A DNA stretch of 64,000 bases, from the NCBI GenBank assembly GCA_002238725.1, contig MPMX01000002.1, positions 124,001 to 188,000 of the forward strand. Direction: 5' to 3'. Below are positions 58,364 to 64,000 of this stretch, in pieces. The DNA is from Rhodospirillaceae bacterium bin65 (lineage in GTDB: Bacteria; Pseudomonadota; Alphaproteobacteria; Bin65). A program made the position numbers and the translations under genes. The notes below the pieces were generated by a model. It was given only the letters and a program-made list of their open reading frames with translations. It did not search any database and had not been told where the DNA came from. Every line of letters starts with the position of its first letter. Positions within the stretch are counted from its first letter, which is position 1.

Positions 58364-59457
58364 GCGGGGCGCGCCTCGAAATCGATCCGGGGATCGACCC
58401 AGATATAGGTGAGGTCGGTGATCAGCTTCACGAGCAGGCCGATCAGCGAGAAGAAGAACAGGGTGGCGAAGACGACCGGGTAGTCGCGGTTGACGATCGC
58501 CTCGAATCCGAGCAGGCCAAGGCCGTCCAGATTGAAGATGACCTCGATCAGCAGCGACCCGGTGAACAGGATGCCGATGAACGCTCCGGGGAATCCGGCG
58601 ATCACGATCAGCATCGCGTTGCGGAAGACATGGCCGTAGAGCACGCGCCGCTCGCCCATGCCCTTGGCCCGCGCGGTCACGACATACTGTTTGTTGATCT
58701 CCTCCAAGAAGCTGTTCTTGGTCAGCAGCGTCAGCGCCGCGAAGCCGCCGATCACCAGCGCCAGCACCGGCAGCGCGATGTGCCACAGATAGTCGAGCAC
58801 CTGCTCGACGGTCGACAGCTGGCTGAAATTCTCCGATACCAGCCCTTTCAGCGGGAACCACTGGACGACAGCGCCGGTGGCGAACAGGATGACCAGCAGG
58901 ATCGCGAACAGGAAGCCGGGAATGGCGTTGGCGACGACGACGATGCCGCTGGTCCACACGTCGAACGCCGAGCCGTCGCGCACCGCCTTGCCGATGCCCA
59001 GCGGGATGCAGACCAGATAGATGATGAGCGTCGTCCACAGGCCGAGCGAAATGGAGACGGGCATCTTCTCCAGCACCAGATCGACCACCGGCCGGTTCTT
59101 GAAAAAGCTCTGGCCGAAATCGAAGCTCGCATAGCTGGCGATCATCAAGGCGAAACGCTCGTGCGGCGGCTTGTCGAGGTTGAGCTGTTTGCGCAGCTTT
59201 TCCAGCAGTTCCGGATCCAGTCCGCGGCCGGCGCGCGATTCGGCGCCCCGTTGCTGTTCCTGCTGGCCGATGCCGGCTTCCTGACCGCGCGACGAGCCGG
59301 TCCGCTCCGCCACCTGGTCGCCGCCCTGACGCAGGTTCGCGATCAGCTGATCGATCGGCCCGCCGGGCGCCATGTTGATGATGACGAAATTGATCACCAT
59401 GATCCCGAGCAGCGTCGGGACGATCAGCAGCAGGCGGCGGACGATATAGGCCAGCAT
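58360..59457 (-). CDS. yejB: Peptide ABC transporter permease YejB
   Basis: A 365-residue permease with an N-terminal helix (LAYIVRRLLLIVPTLLGIM), a Gln/Gly/Arg-rich periplasmic insert (about 45-80) and five further helices; the coupling loop is YVVTARAKGMGERRVLYGHVFRNA. It forms the channel with YejE. It starts 19 bp after the yejA stop, and its own stop lies in the ATGA that opens the tandem repeat. Confidence 0.95.
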   Translation of the reverse strand: MLAYIVRRLLLIVPTLLGIMVINFVIINMAPGGPIDQLIANLRQGGDQVAERTGSSRGQEAGIGQQEQQRGAESRAGRGLDPELLEKLRKQLNLDKPPHERFALMIASYASFDFGQSFFKNRPVVDLVLEKMPVSISLGLWTTLIIYLVCIPLGIGKAVRDGSAFDVWTSGIVVVANAIPGFLFAILLVILFATGAVVQWFPLKGLVSENFSQLSTVEQVLDYLWHIALPVLALVIGGFAALTLLTKNSFLEEINKQYVVTARAKGMGERRVLYGHVFRNAMLIVIAGFPGAFIGILFTGSLLIEVIFNLDGLGLLGFEAIVNRDYPVVFATLFFFSLIGLLVKLITDLTYIWVDPRIDFEARPA

Positions 59458-59476
59458 TTCGCGCCCCGCTCCGCCG

Positions 59477-61345
59477 CTATTTCAGGCTTGCGATGCGGCC
59501 CCGCAGCCGGGCCGCCTTCGCCGGGTCGAACCACCAGGTCATGATATCCGCGCCGCTGATCGTCGGTTTGTCCGGATAGCCGAACTTGTCCCAGAAAACG
59601 AGGCGCTCGAAGGGAATGTGCCAGTTCGGGATCGCGAGGTGCTGGCTGAGCAGCAGCCTGTCCAGCGCCCGAGTCCGCAGGACGAGGCTTTTCCGATCGG
59701 GCGCGGCGATCAGTTGCTCGACGAGATCGTCAACCGCGCGGTTCTGCAGGCCGCTCCAGTTGTTGCTCGCCGGCCGCTTGGCGGCTGCCGTGGTCCAGTA
59801 GCCGCGCTGCTCGTTGCCGGGCGAGAGCGACTGGCCCCAGCCGAGGACGACGACGTCGAAATCGAATTTGCGCACCCGGTTCACATACTGGGAGAAATCG
59901 ACCAGCCGGATGCGCATGTCGATGCCAAGCCGCTTCAGGTTGCGCCGCACCGGCAGGACGATGCGTTCGAACGCCGGCGAGCGCAACAGGATGGTGAACC
60001 GGAAGGGCCGGCCGGTCTTTGCGTTGACCAGGCGGAAGTCGCGCACGACCCAGCCGGCCTCCTTCAGCAGCCTGAACGCCTCGCGCAGGCCGGGGCGGAT
60101 GTTGCTGTCCTTGTAGACGGGCAGCGTATAGGGCGCGGTGAACACCCGATCCGGCACCGCGCCGGGATAGCGCCGCTTCAAACCCTGCAAAAGTGCGAGC
60201 ACCGCGCCCCGAGGCTTTCCGGGGCGGGAGGCGAGTTCCGAATTGTCGAAGAAGCTGCGGGTGCGCTTGTATTGCCTGAAAAACAGGTTGCGATTGGTCC
60301 ATTCGAAATCGAAGGCATAGACCAGCGCCCGGCGCACGCGCCAGTCCTGGAACAGCGGATTGCGCATGTTGTAGATGAAGGCCTGCATGCCGCTCGGCTG
60401 GCCGGTCGGGAATTTCTTCTGGATCAGCAGCCCTTCGCGCCTGGCGGCAATGTCGTAGGCCCGCGCCCAGGCCGAGGCCGTGTTTTCCGCCCGGTAATCG
60501 AACTGCCCGGCTTTCAGAGCCTCGCGCATGACCGACGTGTCGAAGAAATATTCGTAACGGATCAGGTCGAAATTATGGTGGCCGACGTTGGCCGGTATGG
60601 ATTTCCCCCAGTAGTTCTCGACCCGGACATATTCGATGCGGCGGCCCGGAGACATCTTGCCGATCCGGTAGGGGCCGCTGCCCAGGGGAGGATCGAGGGA
60701 GAATTTCGTAAAATCCCGCTTCGCCCAATAGTGTTTCGGCAGGATGCTGAGGTCGCCGGCGACGATCAGCGGCAACTCCCGGTTCGTCCCGCTGCGGAAG
60801 GTAAATTTCACCGAACGCAGCCCGGTCTTCTCTGCCCGGACGATGTCGCGAAAATAGTAGCTGTAGAAAGGCCGACCCTGCTTGCGCAGGATGTCTATGG
60901 AGAAGATCACGTCCTCCACGGTTACCGGCTTGCCGTCGTGCCAGCGCGCTTTGGCGTTGAGCGTGAACTCAACCCAGGACCGGTCTTTCGGGTAGCGGAT
61001 TTTCTCCGCAAGCAGCGGATACAGCGTAAACGCTTCGTCGTCCGCCCGTTTCATGAGCGTATCGTAAATCAGCCCGGCCCCGGCGGCCGCCGTGCCCTTG
61101 ACGATGTAGGGGTTAAGGCTGTCGAACGTGCCCTGGCTCGCCAGCCACAGGCTGCCTCCCTTCGGCGCCTTCGGGTTGACATAGTCGAAATGCGGGAACC
61201 CGGCCTTGTATTTCGGCGTGCCGTGCATGGCGATCGCGTGACCGGCGACGATATCGGACGCACGCGCGGCTTCGTCGGCGGCGCCCGGCGCCGACACGGC
61301 GACAAGCGAGACGTGAGCTGCCAGAATTGCAACGATCCATCGCAT
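59477..61345 (-). CDS. yejA: Peptide ABC transporter binding protein YejA
   Basis: A 622-residue exported binding protein of the oligopeptide (SBP_bac_5) type. A signal peptide (WIVAILAAHVSLVAVSAPGA) is followed by HGTPKYKAGFPHFDYVNPKAPKGG-type entry, WVEFTLNAKARWHDGKPVT and LDPPLGSGPYRI. It captures peptides for YejBEF. The frame stays open far upstream, but the ATG at 61345 begins the signal peptide. Confidence 0.95.
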   Translation of the reverse strand: MRWIVAILAAHVSLVAVSAPGAADEAARASDIVAGHAIAMHGTPKYKAGFPHFDYVNPKAPKGGSLWLASQGTFDSLNPYIVKGTAAAGAGLIYDTLMKRADDEAFTLYPLLAEKIRYPKDRSWVEFTLNAKARWHDGKPVTVEDVIFSIDILRKQGRPFYSYYFRDIVRAEKTGLRSVKFTFRSGTNRELPLIVAGDLSILPKHYWAKRDFTKFSLDPPLGSGPYRIGKMSPGRRIEYVRVENYWGKSIPANVGHHNFDLIRYEYFFDTSVMREALKAGQFDYRAENTASAWARAYDIAARREGLLIQKKFPTGQPSGMQAFIYNMRNPLFQDWRVRRALVYAFDFEWTNRNLFFRQYKRTRSFFDNSELASRPGKPRGAVLALLQGLKRRYPGAVPDRVFTAPYTLPVYKDSNIRPGLREAFRLLKEAGWVVRDFRLVNAKTGRPFRFTILLRSPAFERIVLPVRRNLKRLGIDMRIRLVDFSQYVNRVRKFDFDVVVLGWGQSLSPGNEQRGYWTTAAAKRPASNNWSGLQNRAVDDLVEQLIAAPDRKSLVLRTRALDRLLLSQHLAIPNWHIPFERLVFWDKFGYPDKPTISGADIMTWWFDPAKAARLRGRIASLK

Positions 61346-61425
61346 GACGTCATTCGCGACAAACGGATGGCGAGAGTAAGGCGAGAGCTTCAGGCGCGCC
61401 CGAACGAGTAAGGTCTTTACTGCGT

Positions 61426-62136
61426 TTACCACGTTTCCCGGTGTGGGCGGAGTTCGACATTGAAACTCCAGGTGCTGCGCGGCTGGTGGGCGATGCGGAA
61501 GAACTCGCCGGCAATGTCGGCCGGCTTGGCATAGGCGTCGTCCGGCCGGTCCCCGCCCATCCGCTCGCGCACCCAGGGGATATCGATCATCGCGTCGACG
61601 GTGATGTGCGCGACGTGGAGCCCCTCGGGCCCCAGGTCCCGTGCCAGCGCCTCGGCGAGAATACGCTGCCCTGCCTTGGACGGTGCAAAGCCGGTGAAAT
61701 GCGGCTTGCCGCGCCAGGCGCCGGTGTTGCCGGTCACCAGCAGCGCGGCGTCGCCGCGCTCCACCATCGCCGGCGCCAGCTCCTGCGCCGCCACCAGCAA
61801 GGACGAAACGTTCACCCGGAAGGTGCGCTCGAAATCTCCGATGTCGATGTCCCGATAGGGCGCAAAGACCGCATAGGCGCCGTTGTAGATCGCCACTTTC
61901 GGCACGCCGAGATCGGCGACGATCCGCGCGAGCGTCGCCCGCAGCGCGTCGTGATCGGTCACGTCGCACGGATAGGCGCGGCTGTCGGCGACGTCGCCGG
62001 CGATCCGCTCCAGCCGTTCGGCCTTGCGCGCGATCATGGCGACGGCGTAGCCGCCTTCCGCGAACCGCCGGACCAGCGCCTCGCCCGTGCCGGGGCCGAC
62101 GCCGATGACGATGCAGGCCGGTTTCCGCTCTGTCAT
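61426..62136 (-). CDS. Atypical short-chain dehydrogenase
   Basis: A 236-residue Rossmann protein of SDR type. The nucleotide loop is GVGPGTGEAL rather than TGxxxGIG. The NNAG motif reads IYNGAY, the catalytic Ser position is in LVTGNTGA, and the expected YxxxK reads FAPSK, so the catalytic tyrosine is phenylalanine. Lysine is kept. It may bind NAD(P) without classical dehydrogenase chemistry, or use another residue. It starts 9 bp after the isomerase gene. Confidence 0.82.
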   Translation of the reverse strand: MTERKPACIVIGVGPGTGEALVRRFAEGGYAVAMIARKAERLERIAGDVADSRAYPCDVTDHDALRATLARIVADLGVPKVAIYNGAYAVFAPYRDIDIGDFERTFRVNVSSLLVAAQELAPAMVERGDAALLVTGNTGAWRGKPHFTGFAPSKAGQRILAEALARDLGPEGLHVAHITVDAMIDIPWVRERMGGDRPDDAYAKPADIAGEFFRIAHQPRSTWSFNVELRPHRETW

Positions 62137-62145
62137 CTCGCCGCT

Positions 62146-62748
62146 CTAGGCCTTGGCTTCGAGCCACATGTCCAGGTAGCGGATGCGGTCATGACCCCAG
62201 AAGGGCTCGCCGTCGGCCACCATATGCGGCGTGCCGAAAATGCCGGCTTCTGCAGCCTCCCGGCTTGCCGCGGCGCAGGCTTCGGCCGCCACGGCGTCGT
62301 CGGCCGCCGCATCGACATCGGGAGCGGCGACCCCGGCCTTCGCAGCAACGGCGGCCAGAACATCCCGCTCAACCAGATCCTGCCCATCGGCCCAGTATCC
62401 GAGCATCAGCGCTGCTGCCAGGGCGTTAGCCTTGGCCGGATCCTGCGCGCGGACGCGCCAGATCAGGTGGCGGGCGTGGCTGAGATCGCCCCTGGGAAAG
62501 GATTTGGGAATATTGAGCGGCAGGCCGAGCAGGCCGGCAGTGCGGGTGAAATCCTTCTTGATGTAGCGCCCCTTGGCGATCGGATTGCCGATCGGCATGT
62601 AGTCGTGGATCTTCCAGACCGTCATCAGGGAAATCGGCACCCAATCGATGTCCCGGCCGTGCCTGGCCGCTACCTTCTGCAATTCTGCGACGCCCAGGTA
62701 GGTGTGGGCGGAGGGAAGATCGAAATAAAGGGTAATAGGGTCGGCCAT
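62146..62748 (-). CDS. 2-Hydroxychromene-2-carboxylate isomerase-like (DsbA fold)
   Basis: A 200-residue thioredoxin-fold protein with the kappa-class GST/HCCA isomerase pattern: ITLYFDLPSAHTYLG at the N-terminus (Ser where DsbA has Cys), RDIDWVPISL, and GIFGTPHMVADGEPFWGHDRI near the C-terminus. HCCA isomerase acts in naphthalene and related aromatic degradation with glutathione. The ATG at 62748 starts the fold; a longer frame lacks a ribosome site. Confidence 0.88.
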   Translation of the reverse strand: MADPITLYFDLPSAHTYLGVAELQKVAARHGRDIDWVPISLMTVWKIHDYMPIGNPIAKGRYIKKDFTRTAGLLGLPLNIPKSFPRGDLSHARHLIWRVRAQDPAKANALAAALMLGYWADGQDLVERDVLAAVAAKAGVAAPDVDAAADDAVAAEACAAASREAAEAGIFGTPHMVADGEPFWGHDRIRYLDMWLEAKA

Positions 62749-62788
62749 GGCGCGGTCTCGTCTGGTTTGCGATTGCGGCGCCAAGCAA

Positions 62789-64000
62789 TCAGGTCGACAG
62801 CATTTCCGCAACCCCCCTGATTGCCTCAAACGCGCCCGCGACATCCTCTTCCGCGGTATCGAACTGCCCGGCAACGAAGCGGATCGCCACCCGGCCGTTA
62901 TGGACCGTCTGGGTCAGGTAGATCGTCCCGGCATCGTTGATGGCGTTGACCAGCCGCAGGTTGAGGTCGTCCAGCGCCTCTTCGGGCACACCTTCCGGCG
63001 CAAAACGGAAGGAAAACAGCGACAGCACCGGCGCGGTGACGATCTCGAAGCCCGGTTCGGCGGCAAGCCGCGTAGCCAGGTCCTCGGTCCAGCGAACATG
63101 GTTGCGGATCCGCCGCCGCAATCCCTCCAGACCGTAGGCGCGCAGCAGGAACCAGACCTTGAGCGCCCGGAACCGGCGGCCGAGCGTGACCGACCATTCG
63201 CTGAAATTGACGATGCCGTCCGCCCCGTAGGTCTTGAGATATTCGGGCTGGATCGCCAGCGTGCGCACCAGCGTTTCCGGCGAGCGGACGAAATGGGCGG
63301 AACATTCGAGCGGCGCGCCCAGCCATTTGTGCGGGTTGAGGACGATACTGTCGGCCAGTTCCACACCCTCCCAGAAATGCCGGAATTCCGGACAGATCAT
63401 GGCGGAGCCGGCCCAGGCGGCATCAACATGGCTGTAGAGTCCCTCTTCGGCCGCGACCCTGCAGACCGCGCGCACGTCGTCCATGGCGCCGACCGAGGTT
63501 CCGCCGACGCAGACGACGACCCCGGCCGGGGTCATGCCCGCAGCCCGGTCGTCGCGGATCGCCTTTTTCAGCGCGCCGACATCCATGGCGAGCGCTGCAT
63601 CGGTCGGCAGCTTGACCAGATTGTCCTGCCCGAGGCCGGCAATCCACAGGGCCTTGTCGATCGAGCTGTGGGTGTGGTCCGAAGCGTAGATCCGCAGCGG
63701 CGCCCGGCCGAACAGGCCTTCCCGGTTGCCCTGCCAGTCGAGCGCCCTTTCGCGCATGGTCAGGATGGCGCACAGGGTGGCGGTCGAAGCCGTATCCTGA
63801 AATACGCCTTTGAATTCGTCCGGCAGGCCGACCGCCTGGCGCAGCCAGTCGACCATCCTGACTTCAAGCTCAGTGGCCGCCGGCGAGGTCTGCCAAAGCA
63901 TGCATTGCGCCGCCATCGCCCCTGCAAGCTGTTCGGCGACCACTGCGGCCGGCGCGGCGTTGGACGGGAAATAGGCGAAGAATCGCGGGTGCTGCCAATG
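62789..64000 (-). CDS. Group II PLP-dependent amino acid decarboxylase (5' end outside window)
   Basis: Aromatic-L-amino-acid/tyrosine decarboxylase-like enzyme. The frame runs off the window end: upstream of the first internal GTG it reads HWQHPRFFAYFPSNAAPA, the conserved N-terminal substrate-pocket region of the family. ASTATLCAIL, DAAWAGSAMICPEF and the PLP lysine in NPHKWLGAPL are present. The C-terminus VRFVAGQFDTAEEDV is normal. Which amino acid is used is unknown. It heads the minus-strand run leading into yej. Confidence 0.92.
   Translation of the reverse strand, partial: HWQHPRFFAYFPSNAAPAAVVAEQLAGAMAAQCMLWQTSPAATELEVRMVDWLRQAVGLPDEFKGVFQDTASTATLCAILTMRERALDWQGNREGLFGRAPLRIYASDHTHSSIDKALWIAGLGQDNLVKLPTDAALAMDVGALKKAIRDDRAAGMTPAGVVVCVGGTSVGAMDDVRAVCRVAAEEGLYSHVDAAWAGSAMICPEFRHFWEGVELADSIVLNPHKWLGAPLECSAHFVRSPETLVRTLAIQPEYLKTYGADGIVNFSEWSVTLGRRFRALKVWFLLRAYGLEGLRRRIRNHVRWTEDLATRLAAEPGFEIVTAPVLSLFSFRFAPEGVPEEALDDLNLRLVNAINDAGTIYLTQTVHNGRVAIRFVAGQFDTAEEDVAGAFEAIRGVAEMLST

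Overview
The window is 64 kb of high-GC, densely coding chromosomal DNA. The gene set points to an alphaproteobacterium, perhaps Rhodospirillales-like, but no rRNA marker is present to fix the taxon. The evidence is an Irr-type Fur regulator with an HHH motif, a comF-grxC-nitrilase block, ccmAB, a stand-alone NDUFS6-like zinc-finger protein, an NDUFAF5-like methyltransferase, a DUF2852 protein next to a TetR regulator, and dispersed hairpin repeats. I saw no prophage, IS element, CRISPR array, tRNA or rRNA.

Layout. 0-7 kb (+): the end of an acyl-CoA synthetase; a PaaA/PaaC-like di-iron protein with its own promoter; a decayed copy of the synthetase C-terminus; then a tight run of gentisate-dioxygenase-like cupin, PhyH dioxygenase, DUF302 protein, alpha/beta hydrolase and metallo-beta-lactamase-fold hydrolase. 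7-16 kb (+): a seven-gene locus coupling a branched-chain-amino-acid-type ABC importer (two ATPases, two permeases, binding protein) to two AMP-forming acid:CoA ligases, which suggests uptake and activation of an aromatic or other organic acid. 16-26.5 kb: ccmAB, a divergent GT2/GT39 glycosyltransferase pair, a MaoC-type dehydratase, nitrilase-grxC-comF-ppk2 on the minus strand, an SDR, a small secreted protein and a methyltransferase. 26.7-32.7 kb: pheT without an adjacent pheS, a VapBC-type toxin-antitoxin pair, irr, and a rubrerythrin/iron-sulphur-protein pair behind a Fur-family box. 32.7-36.5 kb: a class III aminotransferase, a TetR regulator, DUF2852 and a CDF metal exporter, with three copies of one 19-bp dyad.

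36.5-46.8 kb: MFS, fumarylacetoacetate-hydrolase-family, zinc-finger and EamA genes (minus); a lone molybdenum hydroxylase large subunit and a CBS protein (plus); uvrB, an inverted-repeat island and tag (minus). 46.8-54.5 kb: clpB with a heat-shock-like promoter, DUF192, amidase, peroxiredoxin, a second TetR and an M17 aminopeptidase. 54.5-64 kb (minus): one long run of PLP decarboxylase (cut by the window end), a DsbA-fold isomerase, an atypical SDR, yejABEF peptide importer and a ghrA-like dehydrogenase.

The most unusual element is between yejB and yejE. A 14-bp unit is repeated five times so that the yejB stop, five tiny MSIR(A/T)-stop frames and the yejE start are chained through successive ATGA stop-start overlaps. 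Other points of note are the three-operator TetR/DUF2852 arrangement, structured repeats lying only between convergent genes, and three 18-bp-spaced operator repeats upstream of the toxin-antitoxin pair. Product calls rest on motif recognition by eye; nothing was run against databases.
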